A stretch of DNA of 41,870 bases from positions 1 through 41,870 of the forward strand of contig NZ_JVFV01000024.1 of NCBI RefSeq assembly GCF_001073085.1. Reading direction: 5' to 3'. Positions 1-9,145 of this stretch are shown piece by piece. This DNA is from Streptococcus pseudopneumoniae (GTDB lineage Bacteria > Bacillota > Bacilli > Lactobacillales > Streptococcaceae). Position numbers and translations under genes: made by a program. Position 1 is the first letter of the stretch; every line of letters starts with the position of its first letter. The notes below the pieces were generated by a model. That model made no database searches. It was not told the DNA's origin and worked only from the letters and a program-made list of their open reading frames with translations.

Positions 1-253
1 CTTCGTACTCTTCATCTCCGTCTAAAACCAAGACGGTTCCATGCTCAATCCCGATATCAGCTGTACGAGGGAAAATCTGCTTGGTCTCTTCTGGATAAGA
101 TGACGTCGCGATATCCACATCATGAATGGGACGATTGAGTAGAGCATCCCTAACAGAGCCCCCAACAAAATAGGCTTCAAAGCCAGCTTCTTTAATTTTT
201 TCTAATACTGGTAAAGCCTTCTGAAATTCAGAAGGCATTTTTGTTAATTTCAT
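1..253 (-). CDS. cca: CCA-adding enzyme (tRNA nucleotidyltransferase), N-terminal part, cut by window start
   Basis: Only the first 84 codons are present; the rest lies before the window. The protein starts [10 protein letters not shown] and carries the nucleotidyltransferase signature GGSVRDALL followed by DVDIATS, the metal-binding DxD of class II CCA-adding enzymes, which build or repair the 3' CCA of tRNAs. The start codon overlaps the dapB stop (TGA inside ATGA), so the two are translationally coupled in the DUF1149-degV-dapB-cca operon. The dapB-cca neighbourhood is usual in streptococci. Function is clear from the motif; completeness cannot be judged. Confidence 0.93.
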   Translation of the reverse strand, partial: MKLTKMPSEFQKALPVLEKIKEAGFEAYFVGGSVRDALLNRPIHDVDIATSSYPEETKQIFPRTADIGIEHGTVLVLDGDEEYE

Positions 254-1017
254 AGTAAGTGTTCTAATCCATAGACAAGCTCATGACGCTTGACAACTTC
301 TTTGATTCCCAAATTCACCCCTGTCATGAAGGAGCTACGATCATAGGAGTCATGACGTAGGGTCAATCCTTCTCCCTGATTTCCAAATATAACTTCCTGA
401 TGAGCTACCAAACCTGGCAAACGGACTGAGTGGATTCGCATACCATCAAAGTTGGCTCCACGTGCCCCTGAAATGAGTTCTTCCTCATCACTAGCACCTT
501 GTTGGATAGACTCACGAACTTCTGCCATCAATTCCGCTGTTTTGATAGCTGTTCCGCTCGGAGCATCTTTTTTCTTGTCATGGTGAAGCTCAATAATCTC
601 TACATTTGGGAAGTATTTTGCAGCTTGTGCCGCAAATTGCATGAGCAAGACAGCACCCAAAGCAAAGTTAGGAGCAATCAAGCCACCCAAGTTTTTAGAA
701 CGAGAAAATTCTTTTAGTTCTTCAATCTCTTGACTAGTGAAACCTGTTGTTCCAACTACTGGAGCAAAGCCATTTTCAAGAGCAAAGCGTGTATTCTCAT
801 AGGCAACAGCTGGTGTTGTAAAGTCAACCCATACATCTGCCTCAAAACCTGCCAAGTCATTCTTATCATTGAATACTGGAATTCCCTGCCAGTCAGATGC
901 AGACTCAAAAGGATCTAAAACCGCTACCAGTTCAAGTTCAGGATCAGACAAAACCATTTGACAAGCAGATTGGCCCATTCTCCCCTTAAAACCAGCAATA
1001 ATTACTCGAATACTCAT
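250..1017 (-). CDS. dapB: 4-hydroxy-tetrahydrodipicolinate reductase
   Basis: 255 residues, the normal length. DapB reduces hydroxy-tetrahydrodipicolinate with NAD(P)H in the lysine/diaminopimelate pathway; in streptococci the product feeds lysine synthesis and the stem-peptide lysine. Visible features are the N-terminal Rossmann motif GFKGRMG (about residues 9-15), the conserved GTTGF, and the catalytic stretch [15 protein letters not shown] with the His/Lys pair (about 142-156). It begins [10 protein letters not shown] after AGGAG. It is separated from the upstream degV by 281 bases of repeat-bearing sequence but no terminator was seen there, so it is probably still in the same operon. It overlaps cca by 4 bases. 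Confidence 0.96.
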   Translation of the reverse strand: MSIRVIIAGFKGRMGQSACQMVLSDPELELVAVLDPFESASDWQGIPVFNDKNDLAGFEADVWVDFTTPAVAYENTRFALENGFAPVVGTTGFTSQEIEELKEFSRSKNLGGLIAPNFALGAVLLMQFAAQAAKYFPNVEIIELHHDKKKDAPSGTAIKTAELMAEVRESIQQGASDEEELISGARGANFDGMRIHSVRLPGLVAHQEVIFGNQGEGLTLRHDSYDRSSFMTGVNLGIKEVVKRHELVYGLEHLL

Positions 1018-1298
1018 CTCAATCTCTACTCCTATTTAAGATACAAAGGACCTTAGCTGCCCATGAAAAATAGGGAATGGCGCTGACTTTCCATGAAAGG
1101 CAAGACAGGCAGCTTTTTTCAAGAGGCAGGTAGTCCGTGTGCAATTTCTAAGATACAAAACCTGTAAGAACACAAAGTGAATTTGGAGTTCTGATCAAGG
1201 AGTGTATACTTCTTGGAAGAACTATCTTTTTCAAACAGGGTTTCAGGCGTGTTCAATTTTCAAGATCCAAAGGACGTAAGCTATCCATGAAAAATAGT
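1018..1298. repeat. Degenerate direct-repeat tract between degV and dapB
   Basis: This 281-base spacer has no plausible gene. It holds a 36-base direct repeat at 1038-1073 and 1262-1297 (5 mismatches by eye), and a related 33-base unit at 1137-1168 and 1249-1280 (about 25 of 33 identical), sharing the core AAGATACAAA...GTAAG. It is not a BOX element and I do not recognise it as RUP or SPRITE. It may be a decayed mobile repeat or the remains of a duplicated segment. It sits inside the operon, so it would be transcribed as an untranslated spacer before dapB. Confidence 0.6.
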
Positions 1299-2147
1299 CT
1301 AGATTATTGGTGTATAGCCCAGAGCAATACTTCCTTCTCCCAGGTGAGTCCCAATAACACTACCGAAGGTTGCAATTGAAACATCTGTAGCCACTCCACC
1401 ATAGATTAAAAGCTGGCGCAAATCTGCTGCTTTTTGAGGAGCATTTCCGTGAATGACAGTAATCTGGTAATTCCCATTAGCTGTTGCTTCTTTAACAATT
1501 TCAACTAAGCGTTTTGTAGCCTTTTTCTCTGTACGAACCTTTTCATATACTTCTATCACACCTTGGTCATTGAAGTATAGGATTGGCTTGATACTAAGGA
1601 GATTCCCCAAAATAGCCGCACCATTAGAGAGTCGTCCCCCCTTAACTAGATGGTCAAGATCATCCACCATGATAAAGGCTGAGGTATTTTCAATCTGTTC
1701 AGTTACTTTATCTAAGATAGACTCAAAGCCATCTCCTTGCTCTGCCCATTTAAAGACACTCTCAACCATATAGCCTAGGGGAGCGCTTGTAATACGGGTA
1801 TCAGGAAAGGCAATGGTTAACCCTTCATATTCATCCTTCATAAACTGGATGTTTTGGTAAAATCCTGAAATTCCAGAAGATAGGAAAAGACCTAAGGCAT
1901 GTGTATAGCCTTTAGCTTTTAATGATGATAAAATTTCATCCAACTTGGCAATACTTGGTTGGCTCGTTTTTGGCAATTCGCTTGCTGAAGCCATTTTTTC
2001 ATAAAATTCTTGAGCGGTTAGATTTACACCTTCAACATACTCCTGTCCATCGATATTCACAGGAATGTCTAGCACAAATAAATCTTCTTTCCGCAAGGTT
2101 TCCGCTTGTAGAAAAGCAGATGAGTCTGTTATGACCGCTAACTTCAT
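1299..2147 (-). CDS. DegV family fatty-acid-binding protein
   Basis: 282 residues, typical for the DegV family, whose members bind a fatty acid and, in S. aureus and streptococci, act as FakB subunits that present exogenous fatty acids to the kinase FakA. The N-terminal [11 protein letters not shown], the central LPKTSQPS and the C-terminal [17 protein letters not shown] are the family signatures around the carboxylate-binding site. Starts 3 bases after the DUF1149 stop with GGAG 9 bases before ATG. No fakA is in the window, so assignment as a particular FakB paralogue is not possible. Confidence 0.9.
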   Translation of the reverse strand: MKLAVITDSSAFLQAETLRKEDLFVLDIPVNIDGQEYVEGVNLTAQEFYEKMASASELPKTSQPSIAKLDEILSSLKAKGYTHALGLFLSSGISGFYQNIQFMKDEYEGLTIAFPDTRITSAPLGYMVESVFKWAEQGDGFESILDKVTEQIENTSAFIMVDDLDHLVKGGRLSNGAAILGNLLSIKPILYFNDQGVIEVYEKVRTEKKATKRLVEIVKEATANGNYQITVIHGNAPQKAADLRQLLIYGGVATDVSIATFGSVIGTHLGEGSIALGYTPII

Positions 2148-2150
2148 TTC

Positions 2151-2525
2151 TTAAAACTCCAAATTAATTCCCGGTAAATCAAGGGCAATTTCTGTTACTT
2201 CATAAGTCAAACGATTAAGCATATCCAAACATGGACGAGCTAGTGTCTCAACCTCTTCTTGGCTGAAATCACTTGGTTGATCGATAATTCGACCTTCAAC
2301 ATGGTTGACTTGAGAAATCGTTCCACTAATGACAAATCTATCAAAGACAATCATAAAGCTCAAAACAACTACTAAAGAGGTAACTTGATTTTCTTGATCA
2401 TGCTGAAGCAACTGGAAGTTTACATCTACCTTAGTTTCAGGTGCTCCATTTTCATTTTCCCATTCAAAGTTACGCGCATCGAAGTGATACTGGCTAACAA
2501 ATTCTTGTTCACGTTTTAAATTCAT
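2151..2525 (-). CDS. DUF1149 family protein
   Basis: 124 residues when started at the third in-frame ATG (MNLKREQEF); the reading frame is open to 2537, but GGAG at 2532-2535 lies 6 bases before the ATG at 2525, and the two earlier ATGs overlap or precede this site. It is a small soluble protein with alternating hydrophobic strands (SLVVVLSFMIVFDRF), reminiscent of the SecB-like fold that has been suggested for DUF1149; function unknown. It is the first gene of the operon with degV, dapB and cca. Found widely in streptococci and lactococci. Confidence 0.85.
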   Translation of the reverse strand: MNLKREQEFVSQYHFDARNFEWENENGAPETKVDVNFQLLQHDQENQVTSLVVVLSFMIVFDRFVISGTISQVNHVEGRIIDQPSDFSQEEVETLARPCLDMLNRLTYEVTEIALDLPGINLEF

Positions 2526-2537
2526 TTTCATCTCCAT

Positions 2538-2564
2538 TGGTACAATATAGTTGTCATTGTACCA
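2538..2564 (-). promoter_or_regulatory. Extended -10 promoter embedded in a 9-bp perfect inverted repeat
   Basis: The sequence TGGTACAAT (2538-2546) and its exact reverse complement ATTGTACCA (2556-2564) flank a 9-base spacer. On the minus strand the distal arm reads TG-G-TACAAT, an extended -10 for the DUF1149-degV-dapB-cca operon; transcription would begin within the palindrome, 20-odd bases before the start codon. The other arm is an equally good extended -10 facing the other way, although no plus-strand gene follows. The symmetry may be an operator or chance. Confidence 0.6.
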
Positions 2565-2590
2565 TATTTTTTTATTTTCTGCTAGATTTA

Positions 2591-3940
2591 CTAAATACCA
2601 ATCTCAGTTTTAACAACTTGGACAATAGTGTCTACATAGTAGTCTACTTCCTCAGTGGTTGGGGCTTCAGCCATGACACGCAAGAGTGGCTCCGTTCCAC
2701 TTGGGCGAACGAGGATGCGACCATTTCCTGCCATTTCTTCTTCCATCTTCTCGATAATAGCTTTGATAGCAGGAACTTCCATAGCTTTTTCTTTCATGGT
2801 ATTTTCCACACGGATATTGACCAATTTTTGTGGGTAAATTGTCACTTCTGAGGCCAATTGAGACAAACTCTTACCTGTTTCTTGCATGATCTTCGTCAAT
2901 TGAACAGCTGAAATCTGACCATCACCAGTAGTATTATAGTCCATCAAGATAACGTGACCTGACTGCTCACCTCCGAGATTGTAGCCAGATTTTCTCATTT
3001 CTTCAACTACATAGCGGTCTCCAACTGCAGTAACTGCCTTATTGATCCCTTCACGATCCAAGGCCTTATGGAAACCGAGGTTGGACATAACTGTTGTCAC
3101 AATCGTGTTTTGAGCCAATTGACCTTTTTCAGAGAGGTATTTCCCAATGATGTACATAATCTTGTCACCATCGACAATTTCGCCATTTTCGTCAACAGCA
3201 ATCAAACGGTCGCTATCACCATCAAAGGCTAAACCGATAGCTGACCCGCTTTCTTTTACAAGTTCTTGCAAGGCTTCTGGATGAGTTGAACCAACGTTCA
3301 AGTTGATGTTAAGGCCATCTGGTGTTTCACCGATAACTGTTAATTGAGCACCTAGGTCTGCAAAAATTTGGCGAGCACTTGTTGCAGCTGCTCCGTTAGC
3401 AGTGTCCAAGGCAACCTTCATCCCTTCAAGAGGAGTTCCAGTTGAAACAAGATAGGATTCATACTTACGTAAACCTTCCGGGTAGTCAACAACCGTACCC
3501 AAGCCCTCTGCACTTGGACGCGGAAGAGTATCTTCACTGGCATCAAGCAAGGCTTCGATTTCTGCTTCTTTGTCATCGTCTAGTTTAAAGCCATCACCAC
3601 CAAAGAATTTAATTCCATTATCAAGGGCTGGGTTGTGACTAGCTGAAATCATGACACCTGCGCTCGCACCTTCTACTTTAACAAGATAAGCTACTGCTGG
3701 TGTTGCAAGAACTCCTAGTTTATAAACGTGAATTCCGACCGAAAGGAGACCAGCAATCAAAGCTGCTTCTAGCATTTGACCTGAGATACGAGTGTCACGT
3801 CCTACAAAAACTTTTGGTGCTTCAGTCGTATGTTGACTGAGAACATAACCTCCAAAACGTCCCAATTTAAAAGCTAATTCTGGCGTAAGTTCTACGTTTG
3901 CTTCTCCACGGACTCCATCCGTTCCAAAATATTTACCCAT
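2591..3940 (-). CDS. glmM: Phosphoglucosamine mutase
   Basis: 449 residues, normal size. GlmM interconverts glucosamine-6-phosphate and glucosamine-1-phosphate on the way to UDP-GlcNAc for peptidoglycan and teichoic acids. The phospho-serine loop ISASHNP places the catalytic Ser at residue 101; the metal-binding loop FDGDSDR is near 240 and the phosphate-binding RPSGTEP near 410. It is the last gene of cdaA-cdaR-glmM; 21 bases separate it from cdaR. In Gram-positive bacteria GlmM is known to bind and modulate the CdaA cyclase, which fits the conserved gene order. AAAGGA precedes the ATG. Confidence 0.97.
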   Translation of the reverse strand: MGKYFGTDGVRGEANVELTPELAFKLGRFGGYVLSQHTTEAPKVFVGRDTRISGQMLEAALIAGLLSVGIHVYKLGVLATPAVAYLVKVEGASAGVMISASHNPALDNGIKFFGGDGFKLDDDKEAEIEALLDASEDTLPRPSAEGLGTVVDYPEGLRKYESYLVSTGTPLEGMKVALDTANGAAATSARQIFADLGAQLTVIGETPDGLNINLNVGSTHPEALQELVKESGSAIGLAFDGDSDRLIAVDENGEIVDGDKIMYIIGKYLSEKGQLAQNTIVTTVMSNLGFHKALDREGINKAVTAVGDRYVVEEMRKSGYNLGGEQSGHVILMDYNTTGDGQISAVQLTKIMQETGKSLSQLASEVTIYPQKLVNIRVENTMKEKAMEVPAIKAIIEKMEEEMAGNGRILVRPSGTEPLLRVMAEAPTTEEVDYYVDTIVQVVKTEIGI

Positions 3941-3961
3941 GTTATATCCTTTTCTAATTTT

Positions 3962-4753
3962 TTAGTCTTTATTTGAAGAGTCTGGTTTGGTTTCAGACCC
4001 TGTAGTAGAAGATTTCGTTGAAGATGAGCTAGTCGTTGAAGAGGTAGAACTACTTGCTGATCTAGCTTGTTTCGTTGTTATCTTCATGGTTGTTTCATAC
4101 GGTGTAATCACCGTTGGTAAAACTGTTCCATTCTTATCAATAGCTTGTAAAGGAACTGAACCCGTATAATTTCCAGTAATTTTTTCACTCGTTGGTAAGA
4201 CAGCTACAATCTTATCAATCTTAGATAAGGTATCGGCATCACTTGTAACTGAAACGCGTTCATCTGAAACGGTCACACTATCAATGAGAATTCGTTCATC
4301 AACCTTACCAGAATCAATCTGTGGAGTGACTGGTAAATTATCCCGTGTTGCCTTCTTCCCAATTTTAACGGTGATTTTTTGTGGTGTTGCTAGAGCTGTT
4401 AAACCGTTTGGAAGATTCTCAATGGTCAAGGGAACTTCAATGGTTCCTTCGGTAGCTTGTGTCAAATCTGCAATAACCTTGAATTTACGAGTACTTTCTT
4501 GCATCTCACTAGCCAAGGTCACTCGATTAGATCCAGTTAAAAATACCGTTACTTCTGAACTAAAACCGCTAATAAAATACTGCTCACTATCGTACTGAAT
4601 ATCAATCGGTACATTTACGACCGTATTGGTATAGGTTTCTGTTCGAGCCGGTCTTGCATTATTATTATTTTGGTAATTAATAGAGGTAGCGTAGATAAAT
4701 AAAACGCAAGCAAAGAGGAGTGAGGAGATGATATATAAACTATTTTTTTTCAT
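3962..4753 (-). CDS. cdaR: CdaR, YbbR-domain regulator of the c-di-AMP cyclase
   Basis: 263 residues with one N-terminal membrane segment (about 6-24, YIISSLLFACVLFIYA) and an extracytoplasmic part made of YbbR-type beta domains (about 40-220; motifs such as PLTIENLPNGL). It ends in a Ser/Thr-rich low-complexity tail of about 35 residues rich in TSSSSTKSS. The family interacts with CdaA in the membrane and modulates its activity. The start overlaps the end of cdaA by 14 bases, showing translational coupling. The protein is shorter than the B. subtilis YbbR, as usual in streptococci. The tail is probably a flexible wall-spanning or unstructured extension. Confidence 0.92.
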   Translation of the reverse strand: MKKNSLYIISSLLFACVLFIYATSINYQNNNNARPARTETYTNTVVNVPIDIQYDSEQYFISGFSSEVTVFLTGSNRVTLASEMQESTRKFKVIADLTQATEGTIEVPLTIENLPNGLTALATPQKITVKIGKKATRDNLPVTPQIDSGKVDERILIDSVTVSDERVSVTSDADTLSKIDKIVAVLPTSEKITGNYTGSVPLQAIDKNGTVLPTVITPYETTMKITTKQARSASSSTSSTTSSSSTKSSTTGSETKPDSSNKD

Positions 4754-5597
4754 TCTTCCAGCCTCCTAATATACGCTCTGTTAAGCTTGGCTCTTGTGAA
4801 TTTTCCGGGATCAGTATACGACGTAGTTCTTCCTCAAATTCTTCCATCGTTAAATCATGCTTAAAGACGCCATTATAGGTAATGGAAATGCCTCCAGTTT
4901 CTTCTGACACAACAAATGTTAAGGCGTCTGATACTTCAGATAAACCAATAGCTGCACGGTGTCGTGTTCCAAACTCCTTAGAAATACCAGTGTTCTCAGT
5001 AAGTGGAAGATAAGCAGATGTTACAGCTATACGATCACCTTTTATAATGACTGCACCATCATGTAAAGGTGTGTTTGGAATGAAGATATTGATTAAGAGT
5101 TCTGCAGAAATTTTAGCATCTAAAGGAATCCCCGTGGAAATATATTCCTGCAAGGTTCTGACACGCTGAACTGATACCAGTGCTCCAATTTTACGCGGGC
5201 TCATATATTCTACCGATTTGACAAAGGCCTGAATCATCTGTTCTTCTGAACTTATTGGTGTACTTGAAAAGAAATCAGTCGCACGTCCTAAACGCTCTAA
5301 AACTGTCCGAATTTCTGGGGAGAAAATAACTACCGCTGCGATAACACCGTAAGTAATCAATTGATTGATCAACCAAGAAATAGTCGTTAAGCCCAAGGTA
5401 TTTGCTGCTATCTGAGCTAAGATAAAAACTAAAACACCTCGAACCAGGATCATAATCTTGGTTCCTGCAATTGATTTTGTAAATTGGTATAAGATATAGG
5501 CAACGATAAGAATATCAATCACATTTATCAGAATACTCCAAGGACTGGAAAATAAACTAGACCAGTATTGAAGATTAGATAATTGCTGAAAATTCAT
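4740..5597 (-). CDS. cdaA: Diadenylate cyclase CdaA (c-di-AMP synthase)
   Basis: 285 residues if started at MNFQQLSNLQ. The frame is open to 5633 but a strong AGGAGG at 5604-5609 lies 6 bases before the ATG at 5597, and the upstream ATG has no ribosome binding site. Three N-terminal membrane helices (about 20-100) precede the DAC domain with the catalytic DGA (180-182) and RHR (212-214) motifs, which make c-di-AMP from two ATP. c-di-AMP controls potassium transport, osmotic and wall homeostasis and, in pneumococci, competence. First gene of the cdaA-cdaR-glmM operon, transcribed divergently from fnr. Confidence 0.96.
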   Translation of the reverse strand: MNFQQLSNLQYWSSLFSSPWSILINVIDILIVAYILYQFTKSIAGTKIMILVRGVLVFILAQIAANTLGLTTISWLINQLITYGVIAAVVIFSPEIRTVLERLGRATDFFSSTPISSEEQMIQAFVKSVEYMSPRKIGALVSVQRVRTLQEYISTGIPLDAKISAELLINIFIPNTPLHDGAVIIKGDRIAVTSAYLPLTENTGISKEFGTRHRAAIGLSEVSDALTFVVSEETGGISITYNGVFKHDLTMEEFEEELRRILIPENSQEPSLTERILGGWKNEKK

Positions 5598-5631
5598 TCT
5601 GGGCCTCCTCTCCATAAAAAAGCTACTCTTC

Positions 5632-5640
5632 ATTATATCA
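5632..5640 (-). promoter_or_regulatory. Extended -10 promoter of cdaA-cdaR-glmM
   Basis: On the minus strand TG-A-TATAAT, a perfect -10 hexamer with the TG extension; no good -35 lies 17 bases upstream. The leader is about 30 bases and contains the AGGAGG used by cdaA. Back-to-back with the fnr promoter. Confidence 0.75.
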
Positions 5641-5692
5641 TTTTATATGAAAATTTTCTTCCCCCTACTTCATTTTAAATTGGTAGAAAATA

Positions 5693-5701
5693 TGATAGAA
5701 T
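5693..5701 (+). promoter_or_regulatory. Extended -10 promoter of fnr
   Basis: TG-A-TAGAAT on the plus strand, 30 bases before the fnr ATG, which has AAGGAG 6 bases upstream. The -35 position has no recognisable hexamer. Confidence 0.6.
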
Positions 5702-5731
5702 AAAATGATAGAAATGAATTAAGGAGAAACC

Positions 5732-6700
5732 ATGTCCGAACTATATGATATTACCATTGTAGGAGGTGGACCTGTCGGTCTTTTCGCAGCCTTTTATGCT
5801 CACCTTCGTCAAGCCAAAGTACAAATCATCGATTCTCTTCCTCAACTAGGTGGTCAGCCTGCTATCCTATACCCTGAAAAACAAATTCTCGATGTTCCTG
5901 GTTTTCCAAACCTCACAGGGGAAGAATTGACTAACCGCCTTTTGGAACAACTTGAAGGGTTTGAGACACCTGTTTACCTCAATGAAACTGTTCTTGAGAT
6001 TGAAAAAGAGGATGATGTTTTTAAGATTACAACTAATAAGGGAAATCATACTTCTAAAACCGTTATTATTGCTATGGGTGGTGGTGCCTTTAAACCACGT
6101 CTACTCGAATTAGAAGGTGTTGAAGGCTATGATAATATCCACTACCACGTTTCTAATATTCAACAATATGCTGGTAAGAAGGTAACCATTCTGGGTGGTG
6201 GTGACTCAGCCGTTGACTGGGCTTTAGCTTTTGAAAAGATTGCTCCAACTACACTTGTTCACCGTCGCGATAACTTCCGTGCACTTGAGCATAGCGTCCA
6301 AGCCTTGCAAGAGTCTTCTGTGACTATCAAAACACCATTTGTGCCGAGTCAACTTCTTGGTGATGGAAAAACTTTAGACAAGCTTGAAATCACAAAAGTC
6401 AAAACCGATGAGACTGAAAGCATTGAACTCGATCATCTCTTTGTCAACTATGGCTTTAAATCTTCTGTAGGTAATCTTAAAAAATGGGGATTAGAACTGA
6501 ACCGCCATAAGATTATCGTCAATAGCAAGCAAGAGTCAAGCCAAGCTGGAATTTACGCTATCGGTGACTGCTGCTACTATGAAGGTAAGATTGATTTAAT
6601 TGCCACTGGTCTAGGGGAAGCACCAACTGCTGTTAATAATGCTATCAACTATATCGACCCCGAACAAAAAGTACAACCAAAACACTCGACAAGTCTATAA
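5732..6700 (+). CDS. fnr: Ferredoxin/flavodoxin-NADP+ reductase, type 2 (TrxR-like)
   Basis: 322 residues, slightly short for the YumC/FNR2 family. It has the N-terminal FAD dinucleotide fold IVGGGPVGLFAA (about 9-20), a GQP motif (about 41-43), the NADPH fold ILGGGDSAVDWAL (about 152-164) and the C-terminal FAD contact AIGDC. Unlike thioredoxin reductase it lacks the CxxC redox motif between the domains, which separates it from trxB. It transfers electrons between NADPH and ferredoxin or flavodoxin. Monocistronic: own promoter and a strong terminator at 6759-6806. Confidence 0.92.
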   Translation: MSELYDITIVGGGPVGLFAAFYAHLRQAKVQIIDSLPQLGGQPAILYPEKQILDVPGFPNLTGEELTNRLLEQLEGFETPVYLNETVLEIEKEDDVFKITTNKGNHTSKTVIIAMGGGAFKPRLLELEGVEGYDNIHYHVSNIQQYAGKKVTILGGGDSAVDWALAFEKIAPTTLVHRRDNFRALEHSVQALQESSVTIKTPFVPSQLLGDGKTLDKLEITKVKTDETESIELDHLFVNYGFKSSVGNLKKWGLELNRHKIIVNSKQESSQAGIYAIGDCCYYEGKIDLIATGLGEAPTAVNNAINYIDPEQKVQPKHSTSL

Positions 6701-6758
6701 GAAAATGAAGTTGGTCAAAATCAAAATTTGATGAAAAAATCAAGTAAAATTTCATGAT

Positions 6759-6806
6759 AAAACGCATAATAACAAGTATCTAAAGAACTTGCTATTATGC
6801 GTTTTT
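6759..6806 (+). terminator. Rho-independent terminator of fnr
   Basis: Stem AAAACGCATAATA / TATTATGCGTTTT extended by CAAG/CTTG past one mismatch, with an 11-base loop, followed by a T run. Ends fnr transcription just before the AT-rich island. Confidence 0.9.
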
Positions 6807-7096
6807 ATGATTTTAAAAACTTTTCCACTAACCACCTTTATTTGCTTTTTATAGAAAGTTTAATACTTATTGATTAGTTTTTTTAATATTTCCCCTCATT
6901 CCGACATATTCAGACTAACAAACTCTGTGCACCGTATGAGTAATACTAGATAATATTCTATCTTAGTGTAATTTGTAGTGAAAGTTCGAAGTTAACATTT
7001 ACAAATTGACGTTAAATACAGTTATGAACATGTTATAAAGTTTGATGTTAGTGGCTGTTATACTAATTATTACATAAGTCAAATGTTAATCTGGGC
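6807..7096. other. AT-rich intergenic region at the island edge, no gene seen
   Basis: About 290 bases of very AT-rich DNA between the fnr terminator and the end of the histidine kinase gene. I read both strands for short ORFs, in particular a bacteriocin precursor, and found none longer than about 15 codons. TTAACATTT (near 6993) and AAATGTTAA (near 7081) form a widely spaced inverted repeat. No clear kinase terminator is visible. It could hold the left junction of the inserted island. Confidence 0.5.
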
Positions 7097-8476
7097 TCAT
7101 TTATTATTCTGTATCGGTAATCTAAATATAACTTCAGCACCACAACAAGCTTCTCTATTTTTCAAGATTACTGATCCACCATGTAATTTAATTATTTGTT
7201 CAGTAATAAATAGTCCAATACCATAATTGGTTGTAGAATGCCTACTATAATCTCCACGATAGAACTGTTCTTTTGCGTGAATTAAATCGATATCAGAAAA
7301 ACCTTTCCCGTTATCTAATACTGATATTTCTAAAAATTCATCTACAGTTTTTATATTCAATTCCAATATAACTATTCCATTATTATTTTCAATTGAATTC
7401 GCTAAGACATTTTGCAATGCTCTCTCTAAGAGTTTCAAGTCTACACTCATTATACCATCTTCAACTACTACATTAGTTTTTAGATTGTTAGAATTAATTG
7501 ACATTAGTTCTTTAGAAACTGTTACCAATTGTTCTGATACAGTTTTTACTGCCAACGATTGTGGCTGGTATTCAGTGGCATTAGAATTCTTATTCATGAT
7601 TAGAAGTGTTTTTATATATTCAGATATTCTATTGCTGTTCCTCAGTATATAATCTATATAAATACTCTGGTCCTCTGTCACAGATGTCTTTTTAAGCAAC
7701 TCAGCATTTCCTTGAACAATAGATACCGGAGTTTTCAAGTCATGTATCAAAGCAGAAATCTGTTTTTGCTTATTTTCTTCCTGTAGCCACTCTTTGATTA
7801 ATGACTCTTGCAAAGCATTTCTCATTTTCTCCAAGCTAAATAGAACTTCATTAAATTCTTTGACTCTTGAATAATGCAGTTCAAAATCTAAAGTTTGTTC
7901 TGATATTTTTTCGGAAGCGGCTAATATAGGTGAAAGCTGTTTTACAAGATATTTAGCCCATACTATTGTAACAACCAATGTATTTAGTAAACTAACTAAA
8001 ATAAGAATACTGACATACACTGTATTGACATTAGGAAAATATTTTGCCATGAAGTTATTTGTAAAATAGGGTTTTACTGAATATTGAATAATACAATAAC
8101 CGTCATTTCGTAAAATTTCTATATAGCTATAAGATGGGGTATTATATACTTTCTCATTATTATAGTATCGAATTGCTCTATCTTCTTCATCTTTACTCAT
8201 TGAACTAGAAATGATATTCCCATCCTTTGAAATTAATAGATATGAAGCATTATCTGGTATAAGATTTTTATCAAAAGTCTCTGTATTGGCTATCGCATTC
8301 TTCCTCTCATAAATCTGATTTTCTGTGTAATCGGCAGGTAAAATAAATCCTAATGAATACATGGTGTTGAACATCAGAATTACTAAACCAAGTGAAAGAA
8401 ACAGTACAATTCCTACACTTATTAGATATTCTAAAAATATTATTCTTAGCGATTGCCCTTTTAATTTTATTCCCAT
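7097..8476 (-). CDS. Sensor histidine kinase, lantibiotic-responsive type (LanK/NisK/CprK-like)
   Basis: 459 residues. Membrane segments at about 12-36 and 152-174 frame an extracytoplasmic sensor loop of about 110 residues; a linker then leads to the H-box ALIHDLKTPVSIVQGNAEL with phospho-acceptor His245, an N-box around LANSIENNN, and G-boxes DNGKGF and YGIGLF. Architecture and length fit kinases that detect lantibiotics or peptide antibiotics and sit beside LanFEG transporters. Overlaps the response regulator gene by 10 bases and is the last gene of the island operon. The ligand cannot be read from the sequence. The DNA is clearly more AT-rich than the flanking core genes. Confidence 0.85.
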   Translation of the reverse strand: MGIKLKGQSLRIIFLEYLISVGIVLFLSLGLVILMFNTMYSLGFILPADYTENQIYERKNAIANTETFDKNLIPDNASYLLISKDGNIISSSMSKDEEDRAIRYYNNEKVYNTPSYSYIEILRNDGYCIIQYSVKPYFTNNFMAKYFPNVNTVYVSILILVSLLNTLVVTIVWAKYLVKQLSPILAASEKISEQTLDFELHYSRVKEFNEVLFSLEKMRNALQESLIKEWLQEENKQKQISALIHDLKTPVSIVQGNAELLKKTSVTEDQSIYIDYILRNSNRISEYIKTLLIMNKNSNATEYQPQSLAVKTVSEQLVTVSKELMSINSNNLKTNVVVEDGIMSVDLKLLERALQNVLANSIENNNGIVILELNIKTVDEFLEISVLDNGKGFSDIDLIHAKEQFYRGDYSRHSTTNYGIGLFITEQIIKLHGGSVILKNREACCGAEVIFRLPIQNNK

Positions 8477-9126
8477 TTATATCCAATTCCCCATACAGTT
8501 ACAACTGGAGATACACCTTCCTTCTGTAATTTTGCGCGAATATTCTTAATATGTTCTGAAATAGCTGAAGAATTACCTATTCCATCATATCCAAATATCA
8601 TCTCATAAATCTGTTCTCTTGAAAATACTTGCCCACGCCTACGAGCTAGAAGTTCACAAATTCGATACTCAGATTTTGTAAAAGGAATTTTCTTATCATT
8701 TACATAAATCATATTCGCTGATAAATCAAATCTAATTTCTCCAAGATTTAAACTTAAATGTCTCTCTCGGTTTTCTCGACGTAAATGAGCATCAACTCTC
8801 GCAATTAATTCGTTTACCCCAAAAGGTTTTAGAATGTAATCATCAGCTCCTGTTGATAAACCCGAAACAATGTCACTTTCCAAAGATTTTGCAGTTAAAA
8901 ATAAGATGGGACAGTCTACTCTATCTCTAATAGATTTACAATAAGATATACCATCTATCTTTGGCATCATTATGTCTAATAAAATTAAATCATACTCTGA
9001 TAATTTAGAAATAGGCACCTCTGTTGGATTTTGAAAAATATCTACATGATATAATTTTTGCGTTAAAATATTTTTGATTAAAACTAAGAGATCCATTTCA
9101 TCATCTATAGCTAATATTTTCACCAT
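8467..9126 (-). CDS. Response regulator, OmpR/PhoB family (LanR-like)
   Basis: 219 residues. Receiver domain: acidic pocket DDE (8-10), phospho-acceptor Asp51 in LILLDIMMPKIDG, the conserved Thr in LFLTAKS and Lys in LKPFG. The C-terminal winged helix (about 125-219) contains FTKSEYRICELLARRRGQVFSREQ and the closing VWGIGYKWE. It should bind DNA upstream of the transporter genes and respond to the kinase encoded next. Starts 20 bases after the second permease gene; ATG preceded by AAGGTGG. Placed after rather than before the ABC genes, so the whole set forms one autoregulated operon in my reading. Confidence 0.9.
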   Translation of the reverse strand: MVKILAIDDEMDLLVLIKNILTQKLYHVDIFQNPTEVPISKLSEYDLILLDIMMPKIDGISYCKSIRDRVDCPILFLTAKSLESDIVSGLSTGADDYILKPFGVNELIARVDAHLRRENRERHLSLNLGEIRFDLSANMIYVNDKKIPFTKSEYRICELLARRRGQVFSREQIYEMIFGYDGIGNSSAISEHIKNIRAKLQKEGVSPVVTVWGIGYKWE

Positions 9127-9145
9127 CCTATTACCACCTTCATTT

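Noticed and set aside
2537..2851. 104-codon plus-strand ORF after the palindromic promoter
   Set aside because: Mostly antisense to the end of glmM, rich in Phe/His/Ser as expected for a shadow frame, no ribosome binding site.
7010..7070. Plus-strand promoter (TTGACG and TGTTATACT) near the kinase end
   Set aside because: The spacing between hexamers is wrong and no plus-strand gene follows; likely chance in AT-rich DNA.
6807..7096. A possible lantibiotic or bacteriocin precursor gene beside the LanFEG-RK island
   Set aside because: No ORF longer than about 15 codons with a start and ribosome site on either strand; the region at 11319-11514 is likewise empty.
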